Assembly (NCBI GenBank): GCA_004764695.1
Contig: SMSO01000014.1
Coordinates: 7,398,265 to 7,462,264, forward strand
Source of the DNA: Schizochytrium sp. TIO01
Lineage: Eukaryota > Sar > Bigyra > Thraustochytrida > Thraustochytriidae
DNA length: 64,000 nt
Direction: 5' to 3'
Shown: positions 26,103 to 34,497 of the stretch, piece by piece
How the letters are laid out: the number at the start of each line of letters is the position of its first letter
Numbering within the stretch: the first letter of the stretch is position 1
Position numbers and translations under genes: made by a program
Notes under the pieces: generated by a model
The model's input: only the letters and a program-made list of their open reading frames with translations
The model's database searches: none
What the model was told of the DNA's origin: nothing

Positions 26103-26336
26103 ACGCTGGGCGCGGAGGGCGAGAGCAGCACGCTCCATCTGCTCCCTGGACATGCGGGGCTGAGCTTGCGGTCCCCTTCCTCCTGAGGAGGAGGAGTAAT
26201 AAGGGTTGGTATTCGAATAATCGGTCATCTCGGATGTGTCGTCTTCAAGCTGTCGAGCCCTTTCACGGGCTTGTCTGCGCGCGCGGAGCGCTGCGGCTCT
26301 GTTCATTTCTTCGTCTGCATGCATCTGACCGTACAT
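25449..26336 (-). CDS. Poly-Gln protein with three membrane spans
   Basis: 295 residues from the ATG at 26336; upstream in-frame codons reach only GTG. Residues about 1-120 are charged, Arg- and Gln-rich, with a long Gln run from a CTG/CAG microsatellite. Three hydrophobic helices follow in the second half: SLTLVVLALLAGVTMVL, MWIFSLCATTLMTIGF and LVNVLFILYMVILATALVAM. No family is recognised. It overlaps the following gene by four bases, and with it forms an apparent two-gene unit. Confidence 0.6.
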
Positions 26337-26603
26337 GATCCTGCTTGCTTGCTTACTTGGCTGGCTGCTGCTGCTGCTGCTGCTGCTGGCGGCTGTTGCT
26401 TCTTCTTTTTTTCTTTTCACCGATCAATCAATGCCTTTGATATTAATAATAATCAACAAAAGAAAAAGAATTAAAAAGAGAAGTAGTAAAAATACAAGGA
26501 ATGAATTTGAAAAGGGAAAAAGAAAGGACTTTGGTTGCTTTTTAATTCGAGTTAAGAGGGAAAGATTGATATTAAAAACGGTCATTCTTCATCATTCAAT
26601 TGA

Positions 26604-27401
26604 TTAGGCATTGAAGTCAGACAGCATACCTGGCACAGACTCATCATTCATGCTCTCGCCGTCGCCCGTGCCGTAGCCGTAATCATCGCCGGCGCCCCCG
26701 GAGCCGTCCATAAGCACGCAGCGGTTGAAGCTAGGACGCTGGAAGACCATAATCTGCTCAGAGCGAAGCTTCAATCCAAATGACTTTGAAGCGAACCAGA
26801 CTCCTGAGGTCGTGAGGAGTGCGCGGCATTGGGCACCCTTCTGCACGTCAGCTACATCCATCTTGGAGCCACTGGCGGTCCAGAAACTTGTAGCAATCTC
26901 GTTGCGGGACATCTTCAGGCCGGTGTTCAGAATCGGAGAGTACTTGCTTGGCTCGACGGGCGTGCTCATCATGGGCGTCATGAACTCGCTGATCACGTCA
27001 AGCTTCATGTTCTTGCGGAACCACGCCTGAGAGTTGGTGTGAGCAGCCTTAATGATGGCATTCTGGAGATTGCGAACCCATTTAAGGAACGCCACGAGCT
27101 CCTCACTGCCCTCCCATTGGTCGTCAGAAGTAAAGGTCGCTCCCGCCGGAATGTGCAGACCTGGGAAAGTCATACCTACGCTGTACTTCATTACGCCGTC
27201 ATCACCAGCGCGGTTAGAAATGCCAAAGGGCATACTCATGCGAGGAGTGGCCACATAAAAGGGCAAGAGATCGCCTTCGTAGCGCACCTTCACAGGCACT
27301 AAAATACCGCCGTGGTTGCCCATCGGCTTGGACGGCTCGAACACAAGATCATTCTCAAGGTCGATCTTCTTCCAGTCCAGAATCTTAGGCTCGTTGTCCA
27401 T
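26604..27401 (-). CDS. DUF5871-like protein, putative viral ssDNA-binding protein
   Basis: 265 residues, ATG at 27401. The N-terminal half has the signature seen in DUF5871 proteins of algal and other large DNA viruses: ILVPVKVRYEGDLLPF followed by VATPRMSMPFGIS (about 46-62). The C-terminal end is acidic and Gly/Asp rich, as in many single-strand DNA-binding proteins. The family is widespread in large viruses and has been suggested to bind single-stranded DNA, but I know of no firm function. It supports a viral origin for this segment. The acidic tail and the length fit the family, but the assignment rests on motif recall alone. Confidence 0.6.
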   Translation of the reverse strand: MDNEPKILDWKKIDLENDLVFEPSKPMGNHGGILVPVKVRYEGDLLPFYVATPRMSMPFGISNRAGDDGVMKYSVGMTFPGLHIPAGATFTSDDQWEGSEELVAFLKWVRNLQNAIIKAAHTNSQAWFRKNMKLDVISEFMTPMMSTPVEPSKYSPILNTGLKMSRNEIATSFWTASGSKMDVADVQKGAQCRALLTTSGVWFASKSFGLKLRSEQIMVFQRPSFNRCVLMDGSGGAGDDYGYGTGDGESMNDESVPGMLSDFNA

Positions 27402-27739
27402 GGTTGCTGCCTTACCGCTGCTGCTGCCGCTACTGATTTTACAAGGAGCCTTTTGGTTTTTTTTTGTCGCTAAGGGTGTTTGGGTTTTGCTGGCTGGGCT
27501 GGCCGGAGTTTCTTTTTTTCTTTTCTTCCTGTGTGTAGAAATAGCAAACTTGTCCTTTTTGTTCTTCTAGACTGAGGTTGGAGACACACAGAGATAGTTT
27601 TTTGCCTTCAAGTTTTTCTCCTGTTATATTCGCTGAGACAGAAAGAAAACAAGAAAAACATAACAACTTATATTGTGTGAACAAACTCAAGAAAAACCCA
27701 ACAAGAAAAAAAGGAAGGCGACAGGAGCTGGCACCCGTC

Positions 27740-29482
27740 ATGTCCTCAGGGAATGCCTCGCCGCAATTTACTCACAATCAGATCGGAGCGCCGTCAGGGC
27801 CTGATCCGGCGCGAGTCATCGCCGTGCTGGCCATGGTGCTGATTATTTGCATGATGCTTGTCTGGCCAGGCTTACTCAGTTACTGGTGGAAAGTCAAGCC
27901 ATGGCCTCCTAATGATGTAACCTCGCAGACGATCAATGCCGGCAAAACCCCACTCTGTGATGAAAACGGGAAACTAACGGCTGTAGGAAGAACAGTGGTG
28001 GTTAACCGTCTCGCTTTCTGGGATGATCTCTGCTCAACCAGCTTTACTGATCCTAACAATCCCTGCGACACTGAAACTGGACAACCGGTCGCTTATTTGG
28101 GGTGTGGATTGATGTCGAGAGACACTTCAACAGGCTCGCTCATGTGTGATGATCCCGATTTCCTCACGGCTTACGACAATTTTAAAACGCGCGGAGGTGC
28201 GTGCGCCAAGCTGGTAGGACAGAACTTTGCAAGGTGCAATTCCATTGATGTGGCTGCAGAGATCTTCTTACAGCCCACAACGGGACTCTCAAAACCTTAC
28301 AACGGCTGCACACCTTGCTCCACTGCGACAGACGCCTCGAGTCCTCTCTTCGGTCTCAGTGTGACGGATGGCGCGACTTGCTCGGTCGACCAAGTTTCAA
28401 TGGATTATTACTTGAAATTCAACCCAGATGTGCCCGCGACTTCGACCTCGCCGCCACTAGAGAAGTGCACTGACACAGAGTTGAATAATGGGTGCGTGGA
28501 CAGTATGGATACCTTCGCAAAATTGAGCCCGGGAGACTGCCTCGATCCGGCTTACCAGCTGCGCAAGACCACCTTTGTGAAAGCACTCAATGCTTGCAAT
28601 ACCCTGAAATCGACTTTACCCACATCTGGGCAGTCGGCCTTCGCGGACCAACCTCTTAGCAATTACTGCCCTTTGAAAGTGGCGCAGTTCTTCGCCAAAT
28701 GCGACAGCACGACCTATGATTGCACTTACACGCCAGTAGGCTGCACGCGAGACACAGAGGGCACACTGACTTGCCCAGACACAGTCTCAGATACCAAGCA
28801 GAAGGCCTGTTCGAATGATTATACAAACTGCACAGATGCAAGCTACCTCAAGGATGAGGCAGTGGAGGCAGAGTACGAAGCTAAGTGCACTGCTCGTGTG
28901 ACAAATTACAAGAACCGCAACAAGATTGTTATTGGTGTTATGGGGGCCCTCTACGCCTCCTTGTTTTTAGCCATCATTGTAATTTGCATCGTCTCGCGCC
29001 AGTCGCTCCATCTGCGCGTGGGCCAGCTCGGTACCAACCAGAACATCTTTCAGCAGCAAATGAACGGAACCTACACACAGATGATCATCCGCGAAGTTCT
29101 GATCTTTCTGATGGTGATGTGGTTTATTGTGGCCGTTCCAGTTGGGCTGCTTGCTCAGGGCTACCGCCTCTTTGTCTACAGCGGCTCAATGGATGCAGTG
29201 GAGCAGGCCAACTTCGACTCTTCCAAGACAGTCGTACGAATCCTCGGCTGGGTCCTCACGGGTATTACCACAGCTTCAATCATTACGCTCGCCTTCGTGC
29301 TGCTTGTGAGAGGTACCACGGGCGAGTTCCAGCCATCCTCGGGGATCAGCAGGGCCCAGGCAGATGCAGAAGCAAAACTCATCCTGGCCCAGGGCAAAAT
29401 TCTTGCCGCTGATAAAAAATCACCTCCTTCTCGCACGAACAGTAGTAACAACAGCGACCCTGGAAATTTACAACAACAATAA
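27740..29482 (+). CDS. Cys-rich multi-span membrane protein, candidate virion envelope protein
   Basis: 580 residues from the ATG at 27740; an earlier in-frame ATG at 27578 would add 54 basic residues without conserved features. A membrane helix lies at about 22-44 (VIAVLAMVLIICMMLVWPGL). It is followed by about 370 residues with more than 25 Cys, many in CxxC or CxxxxxC spacing, a likely disulfide-rich ectodomain. Three more helices follow near residues 395-420, 460-485 and 500-525. Disulfide-rich ectodomains anchored by helices are typical of entry or fusion proteins of large DNA viruses, so a virion surface role is inferred. It is followed after 11 bp by a small membrane protein on the same strand. 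Confidence 0.6.
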   Translation: MSSGNASPQFTHNQIGAPSGPDPARVIAVLAMVLIICMMLVWPGLLSYWWKVKPWPPNDVTSQTINAGKTPLCDENGKLTAVGRTVVVNRLAFWDDLCSTSFTDPNNPCDTETGQPVAYLGCGLMSRDTSTGSLMCDDPDFLTAYDNFKTRGGACAKLVGQNFARCNSIDVAAEIFLQPTTGLSKPYNGCTPCSTATDASSPLFGLSVTDGATCSVDQVSMDYYLKFNPDVPATSTSPPLEKCTDTELNNGCVDSMDTFAKLSPGDCLDPAYQLRKTTFVKALNACNTLKSTLPTSGQSAFADQPLSNYCPLKVAQFFAKCDSTTYDCTYTPVGCTRDTEGTLTCPDTVSDTKQKACSNDYTNCTDASYLKDEAVEAEYEAKCTARVTNYKNRNKIVIGVMGALYASLFLAIIVICIVSRQSLHLRVGQLGTNQNIFQQQMNGTYTQMIIREVLIFLMVMWFIVAVPVGLLAQGYRLFVYSGSMDAVEQANFDSSKTVVRILGWVLTGITTASIITLAFVLLVRGTTGEFQPSSGISRAQADAEAKLILAQGKILAADKKSPPSRTNSSNNSDPGNLQQQ

Positions 29483-29493
29483 TAATAATAATA

Positions 29494-29907
29494 ATGGCGG
29501 AAATGCAGGAGGGGCAAACGCAGCAGCAGCAGCAGCAGCAAGTCGAGGACCCGCAAGCAGCGCTTAAGGAACTGAGAGATGGGTTCAGGGAACTTGTAAA
29601 AACACACAAGGAGAGGACCAAGGAACTGGAGAAGCTTCTTGCAAAGCGCAAGAAGACAAAAGCCAAGGCAAAGGCGTCGCAGCTCAAACAACAACTTCGC
29701 AAACTGGACTGGTCTGAGGGACTCACTTACTTTTTCTTCCTGATCGTCGTCATGTGCCTCCTGCTGGTTCTCTTCCTGGGCGGACCCCCGCCTGCCGACA
29801 AAAGCAAAAAGAATAAGACTAAAACAACCCCAAGGGGAGAGGCAGAACTGGAGGAGCAGCCTTTAATGATGCTTTTAGACGATGTTACTATTTTGGAGAG
29901 ATTGTGA
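29494..29907 (+). CDS. Coiled-coil single-span membrane protein
   Basis: 137 residues, ATG at 29494, only 11 bp after the previous stop. A Gln run (about 9-16) is followed by a Lys-rich coiled coil (about 22-72), then one membrane helix (GLTYFFFLIVVMCLLLVLFL) and a basic tail. Co-directional and nearly abutting, so probably functionally linked to the Cys-rich protein. It overlaps the next gene by 33 bp tail to tail. Confidence 0.6.
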   Translation: MAEMQEGQTQQQQQQQVEDPQAALKELRDGFRELVKTHKERTKELEKLLAKRKKTKAKAKASQLKQQLRKLDWSEGLTYFFFLIVVMCLLLVLFLGGPPPADKSKKNKTKTTPRGEAELEEQPLMMLLDDVTILERL

Positions 29908-30507
29908 GGAAGGTTTCTCTGGCGCATTGAGCATGATATTGTACATGCGAATTTCGTCATCTAGGTTGTCTTTGCCCATCTTGCGGTCGCTCTGGTAAAT
30001 GTCTAAGAAGCGGTGCACATTTGTGTTCAGCTTGCGGTCCATGGAGGTCATCCATTGCCGCCAGCAATCTGAGTGTTTCGTATAGGTTTCGTAGCGGCCT
30101 GTAAGCATGAGAAACTCTGTTCCTTCTTCTCGCAAGTCGGCGTAAGCCCTCAGGTAAAGTGCGTAACTCGGGTAGATATTCAGAGCCTCCGTAAGCGTGT
30201 TGCCTACGGAAGCGGCGGACGAAAACACAATTGCAGCGGCAAATACGTAAATGCGGTACTCTTCTTCAACGTAGCTCATCAGGGGAATAATAACAGGCGT
30301 AACGAAACTGGATCCTATCACAATAACTCGCAGCAGCTTGCCAACAAATCCATAGTGATGGGCCCGGTTTCCTAGCATGTAGGGGTGATTCTTAAAGAGT
30401 TCCTTACAAGCATGCAGCTCATCCTCAGTTAGCGAATTGGTCACGACGTCTGCGAGCAAGTTCCAGGCTTCCACCAATCTGGCCGGTTTGTTCAAAGACT
30501 TTTCCAT
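29875..30507 (-). CDS. SLATT/DUF4231-like two-span membrane protein
   Basis: 210 residues, ATG at 30507. Two membrane helices lie at about 60-78 (VIVIGSSFVTPVIIPLM) and 87-105 (YVFAAAIVFSSAASVGNTL), followed by an amphipathic segment with YLRAYADLREEGTEFLMLTGRY. That order (two helices, then a helix with an EG-x-E/F and a G-x-Y turn) is typical of the SLATT superfamily including DUF4231, predicted pore-forming or membrane-sensing proteins found in bacterial conflict systems and in some viruses. The role here is unknown. Assignment is by pattern, not by search. Confidence 0.55.
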   Translation of the reverse strand: MEKSLNKPARLVEAWNLLADVVTNSLTEDELHACKELFKNHPYMLGNRAHHYGFVGKLLRVIVIGSSFVTPVIIPLMSYVEEEYRIYVFAAAIVFSSAASVGNTLTEALNIYPSYALYLRAYADLREEGTEFLMLTGRYETYTKHSDCWRQWMTSMDRKLNTNVHRFLDIYQSDRKMGKDNLDDEIRMYNIMLNAPEKPSSQSLQNSNIV

Positions 30508-30758
30508 GGCGGTAGGTCGTTTGGTGTGTTTTGTGTTCGAAGGGCTTGGTTTGTCGAATTGAGGGTAACTTGAAAATTATAGAAAAAAACAACCAAATGT
30601 CTGTGTGTAAGTGTGTCTCTATTCTCAGAAAATAACAGAGAAAAGAAAAAGAAAAAACCAAGGAAGCGTAAAAATCTATGTGCATTTATAACAGCGCAAA
30701 CGAGAAGTAAATAAAAAAACAGACAGCACTTTACCTTCAATCCTCTCTGCAAGTAGAC

Positions 30759-31445
30759 ATGGGCAGGCTACACCAGCGAAAATCTCGTCCTCGCTTCGAC
30801 TTTGAAAGAAACGAGAGCGACTTCCGGGATTTGGAACCAGGCTGGGGAGGTTCACAAGAATATGATGACGAGGGTTACGAGGAAGCACCCCCTCGCGGAA
30901 TCAAGGGGCGTGTGAAAGCCTGGGCGAGGCGCCACAAGAAACGGATTATCTGGATCTCTGTCGTATCCTTTTCTGTAATTGCAATCACGGTGGTTATGAT
31001 TGCAAAGGCCCACAGCGGACAAACTGCTTCAACCAACGAAGTGAGCCAAGCCACTCAGGCGATAGCAGATTCCCTTGCAGAGTCCCCTGAATCGATGGGA
31101 AATGGAGACAGAAGCGAAACGAGAAAATCCCGCGAGGCTAGGCTTCTGCGTGAGTACGAACAGGTCATGCGAGACGCCGAGGCGCACGCAGCCAAGTACA
31201 AGCGCATTTTCATGAGCGGAGGGGCTGGAGAGAACGGACAGGGGGGCTCGAGGCCCGACCTTTCACAAGAGGAAGAATTGATGGGGGAAGACTTCTCTCA
31301 TGATACTGGATTTGTGCAAAGCTTCATGGGCCCACGCACACTGGATAAGAAAAAGGCGGGGATGAATGCCTTAGGAAAAGAACTGAATGAACAGGCCAAG
31401 TACTTACGCCATGAAATCCAGAAGCTACAAGCAGACAAAAAATGA
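30759..31445 (+). CDS. Single-span membrane protein with basic head
   Basis: 228 residues, ATG at 30759. A disordered acidic/Gly head is followed by a strongly basic stretch (KAWARRHKKR) and one membrane helix at about 63-82 (IIWISVVSFSVIAITVVMIA). The long lumenal or external part is charged and Gly rich, ending in a short coiled coil (LGKELNEQAKYLRHEIQKLQ). The positive-inside rule puts the N-terminus in the cytosol. No family recognised. It is co-directional with the beta-trefoil-like gene downstream. Confidence 0.6.
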   Translation: MGRLHQRKSRPRFDFERNESDFRDLEPGWGGSQEYDDEGYEEAPPRGIKGRVKAWARRHKKRIIWISVVSFSVIAITVVMIAKAHSGQTASTNEVSQATQAIADSLAESPESMGNGDRSETRKSREARLLREYEQVMRDAEAHAAKYKRIFMSGGAGENGQGGSRPDLSQEEELMGEDFSHDTGFVQSFMGPRTLDKKKAGMNALGKELNEQAKYLRHEIQKLQADKK

Positions 31446-31579
31446 CTGTCTAGGAGCAAACACAAACAACAGCAAGAAAGGCGAAGAAAAGAAGAACCGC
31501 CGCAGCCGCCGCAGACACCACAGCAACGCAAAGAGCGACTCGTCATCTTCTCAAGCAAAGTATTACTGAAGCGAAAACG

Positions 31580-32272
31580 ATGGCCGGAACGGCAGCGACT
31601 CCGTATACGCCGCGCAATTGGACGTTTGTCTTTCTTGCGGTGCTCAGCCTCGTGATCAGTGCCTTTGGACTTGCTTTCCTTATCCAAGGGTACAATGCGC
31701 TCAGTAAAAACTTGACGCTTGTCACAAGGGCCGCAGAAATTGTCCAGTCAGGGGCGGACGAGACAGGTGATTCCAGTGACTTCTGTCTTACTTCGGGAAG
31801 CAGTACCATTTGTTCAGGTGGCAACTATCGCATCCGTCTCAAAGGCACAAACCAGTATCTTCTTGCAGGCCTCGGCCTGGATCCAAGCCTAGCTGGTTTC
31901 GCAAGTCTTAACAGTGATACTTCGCAATGGCGCGTCGTTCTGCGCAACCTTGACAGCGGGTTCTGGAGTTTCTACAGTGCTTCGACAGTGCAGGCGGGTA
32001 GAATCTTGTCCTATCCTACGATTGATTCCACAGATACAACAACGGTATCTTGGCAAATTGGAATGAACCTTACAGGAGGGCAGAACTTTAAAATTGCAGG
32101 TGCCTCAGCCAACGACGGCAGCTTTGTAATCAGTGACGGAGTACTCAGCCAGGTTATCGAGCTGCAGAGCTACGCAACTAACGAAGAAGTTCTCGTCGTG
32201 CCCAAATCCCTCGCTTGCGTCTACCGCAAGTGCACAAGCAGCGACAGTAGGAACCATGCAAGTTGTCTTTGA
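31580..32272 (+). CDS. Membrane-anchored beta-trefoil-like ectodomain protein
   Basis: 230 residues, ATG at 31580. A signal-anchor helix (about 14-36) is followed by an ectodomain of about 150 residues with repeated YRIRLKG, QWRVVLRNLDSGFWSFYSA and NFKIAGASANDGSFVIS motifs. Such threefold aromatic and hydrophobic spacing is characteristic of beta-trefoils (ricin-B, fascin-like), which often bind glycans. A role in attachment or in the virion surface is inferred from this and from the neighbouring membrane proteins. Confidence 0.55.
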   Translation: MAGTAATPYTPRNWTFVFLAVLSLVISAFGLAFLIQGYNALSKNLTLVTRAAEIVQSGADETGDSSDFCLTSGSSTICSGGNYRIRLKGTNQYLLAGLGLDPSLAGFASLNSDTSQWRVVLRNLDSGFWSFYSASTVQAGRILSYPTIDSTDTTTVSWQIGMNLTGGQNFKIAGASANDGSFVISDGVLSQVIELQSYATNEEVLVVPKSLACVYRKCTSSDSRNHASCL

Positions 32273-32395
32273 AAAGGTGCAAAGTTAAAATAAACAAACA
32301 AACAGTGGGGGCGGGCAGCTGATTTTTTTTAAAATGAAATTCTTACCCAGTTTATGAAATAAATCGAGGTTAGCTTTAGATGATTCATTCATTCA

Positions 32396-33124
32396 CTACA
32401 CGATAGTTTCTGTGGGTCCAAGGCTGATGTGCTCAAGGCCGGCCATGTTTATAGTGGCGCGGAGAACATCCGCGTCTTCACGGGGAAACACCAAGACGCG
32501 GTGGAACTGCTTAGGGTTGTAGCTGAGTGGCTTCTGTCTGATCTTCATGTAATTCTTTTCGAACCTCCACGCAAGCTCGTCGGCTTTCGCGCGCGGAATC
32601 GTGCCAAGACCTACGAAAAAGAAACCTATCTTCTGCGACTTCCCGGTCAGCTTCAATGGGTTGCGGGAGCGATTCAAGGCGACGGTGAATATGGCCTGTT
32701 CCATCAGGCGGGAATCACACTGTTTGGTTTTAATCGTGCCGCTGCGAGAATAGAAGTTGTAATCCGGCATTGCGTTGTGCTGGTTTATATACAGCTCAGT
32801 AAATCTGCATACAATCTCGTGCTCGAGATCAAGACGATAAGCGAGCCAGCGAATAGCTATGCCTCTCTTTGCAAAGTTTTCTTCAGGCCTGCAAGGGACG
32901 ATTCCATTAGGCCTGGGAATCAAGGCGGTGGTGGTCCTTTTAGAGTTCCAGAACCTGACATTACCACCAAGGCTTGTATTTTTGCAATGAGGAATCAGGG
33001 GGATTTGCGTGGGGGTTACCACTGAGCCCGCTACTTCCTGAGCTACGATAGGCGAAGACCGCTTCAGAATGGCGTGCAGAGCAGCACTACTCGGGGTATT
33101 CTTCTCCTGCTTGATGGGGTTCAT
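32396..33124 (-). CDS. Unknown soluble protein
   Basis: 242 residues from the ATG at 33124; an upstream GTG adds eight residues. The N-terminal 80 residues are Pro/Thr rich, the remainder looks globular and basic (RGIAIRWLAYRLDLEHEIVCRF, SQKIGFFFVGLGTIP, FHRVLVFPREDADVLRATI). No membrane span or catalytic motif is seen. It is convergent with the beta-trefoil-like gene. Confidence 0.55.
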   Translation of the reverse strand: MNPIKQEKNTPSSAALHAILKRSSPIVAQEVAGSVVTPTQIPLIPHCKNTSLGGNVRFWNSKRTTTALIPRPNGIVPCRPEENFAKRGIAIRWLAYRLDLEHEIVCRFTELYINQHNAMPDYNFYSRSGTIKTKQCDSRLMEQAIFTVALNRSRNPLKLTGKSQKIGFFFVGLGTIPRAKADELAWRFEKNYMKIRQKPLSYNPKQFHRVLVFPREDADVLRATINMAGLEHISLGPTETIV

Positions 33125-33428
33125 TCTTGCTTGCTTGTTTGTTTGCACTTACTTGCCTTATGGTAAAAACTTGCCAAGGGCGAGGAAATATACGACAACG
33201 AGTAGACTTTATTGAAGATTGTTGATGTTCTTTTTATAAATTCGAGGTTTGCTTTGGTTGATTGATTGATTGCTCGGTTGCTCTGCATGTTTTGCATTTT
33301 GATAAGAAGAAGATAAGGCGTGCTAGTAGTGCAATAAGACTCTTTAGGTTATTCCCTTTGTTATCTGGAAGATTTGAAGCAAAGAATTGTACTTCCATAA
33401 GTCCCAGTCCTTTTGTAAGAATGATGAT
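33125..33428. other. Short gene-free gap
   Basis: About 300 bp, AT-rich, between two minus-strand genes. I see no gene or clear signal in it. Confidence 0.5.
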
Positions 33429-34244
33429 TCAGCTGGACATTTCCCCTGGATGGCTCGGGGTAGTTAGACCGTTAAAGAAAAACCTTTTTATATAGGTCAT
33501 TAACTCCTTGCAACTGCTACTGTGATATTTCACAACTTGGCCAAACCAGTACACTTGAAGCATTGCGAGCGTGGTTGCCGCGCCGAGCACGACGCGCGGC
33601 CAAGGAGTCGCGGCCTCCAGTTCCTCTGCGCCGGTCCAGAGCTTGGCTAGAACGAAGAAAGGGAATTGAATGACGCGCGTCTCGACGAAAAACCAAAGGA
33701 ATGCGGCAAAGACCATGAGCAATTCCTTTTCCGACAGCAGAGGCTGCCTGCGCGGGCAATCCTTCAAGCCCGTGACGTAAATTCCGATGTTGAGCATCAC
33801 CGTGCTTGACTCCATGATCAGAAAACGGGGCGCTAGGCTTAGAATATAGTTATCACCGCGCGCGATCGAAGAAGGGGCAGACATATAAGCAGCTTGCAAC
33901 AGGAGACATGCGAGATGGTGAATGCCGAAAACAATCCGCTTAGGTGAACAGCTGCTTAGGAGCGAGCTGGTGTAGTAGCCCGCGCTGTAGCCAACCACGG
34001 GGCTAAGGATCTCGTGCGGCATCAGGTCGAGCATCACTAGGCTTGCGCTTAGCGTGACGATGCTTGCATGCAGAGAAGAAGGCAGCAACCAAGCCCAGCG
34101 CTGCACCTGTTCTACCGTCCTAAATTTCGAAGTATAGACATCAAGAGGGTCCTTCACCACCTCGTACTCGAGGAAAGGTGCAGCATAGAGGTGCACTAGC
34201 GTGCTGAGGAAGGCTATAGAGAAACTAAAGACTTGGTAAAGCAT
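33429..34244 (-). CDS. TLC-domain (TRAM-LAG1-CLN8) multi-span membrane protein
   Basis: 271 residues from the ATG at 34244; the frame continues upstream to 34364 without a better start. Six or more hydrophobic helices are visible. Key TLC-like features are the HH pair in IVFGIHHLACLLLQAAYM, a MESSTVMLNIG segment, and LWFFVETRVIQFPFFVLAKLW near the C-terminus. TLC proteins include ceramide synthases and lipid sensors or flippases. Large algal viruses are known to carry sphingolipid genes, so host lipid remodelling is a reasonable inference, though the enzyme type is not clear. Its 5' side abuts the truncated 3' LTR of the retrotransposon. Confidence 0.65.
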   Translation of the reverse strand: MLYQVFSFSIAFLSTLVHLYAAPFLEYEVVKDPLDVYTSKFRTVEQVQRWAWLLPSSLHASIVTLSASLVMLDLMPHEILSPVVGYSAGYYTSSLLSSCSPKRIVFGIHHLACLLLQAAYMSAPSSIARGDNYILSLAPRFLIMESSTVMLNIGIYVTGLKDCPRRQPLLSEKELLMVFAAFLWFFVETRVIQFPFFVLAKLWTGAEELEAATPWPRVVLGAATTLAMLQVYWFGQVVKYHSSSCKELMTYIKRFFFNGLTTPSHPGEMSS

Positions 34245-34428
34245 ACTTGCTCGCAAGTGAATGAACGAATGAACGAACCAAAGGAAAGGTGTTTGGGTTC
34301 TGCAGAAGACTCTTTGCTTGTCTACCAGGACAGCAGGATTAAAGAATAGGGGAAGAAAACTCACTTAACTACCACCAACCGTCTGATGTTGGTTTTTTTT
34401 TAAATTAGTTCCTTCCTGTGTTGTTTGA

Positions 34429-34480
34429 CGAATGCATTCATTAGACAACTTGTATGGAAATAGCCTAGAGGGCCAGGACA
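34429..34480 (-). repeat. Truncated 3' LTR, 52 bp
   Basis: Bases 34429-34480 are identical to 41193-41244, the first 52 bp of the 5' LTR on the minus strand, starting TGTCCTGGCCC. A purine-rich tract (complement of about 34481-34497) immediately precedes it and fits a polypurine tract. The rest of the LTR is missing and no target-site duplication is found at this side. Confidence 0.8.
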
Positions 34481-34497
34481 GCGCCTCCACAAGTTGA

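Noticed and set aside
28000-29000. Introns in the long membrane-protein gene
   Set aside because: The frame is continuous from 27740 to 29482 and the Cys spacing is uninterrupted, so no introns are needed.
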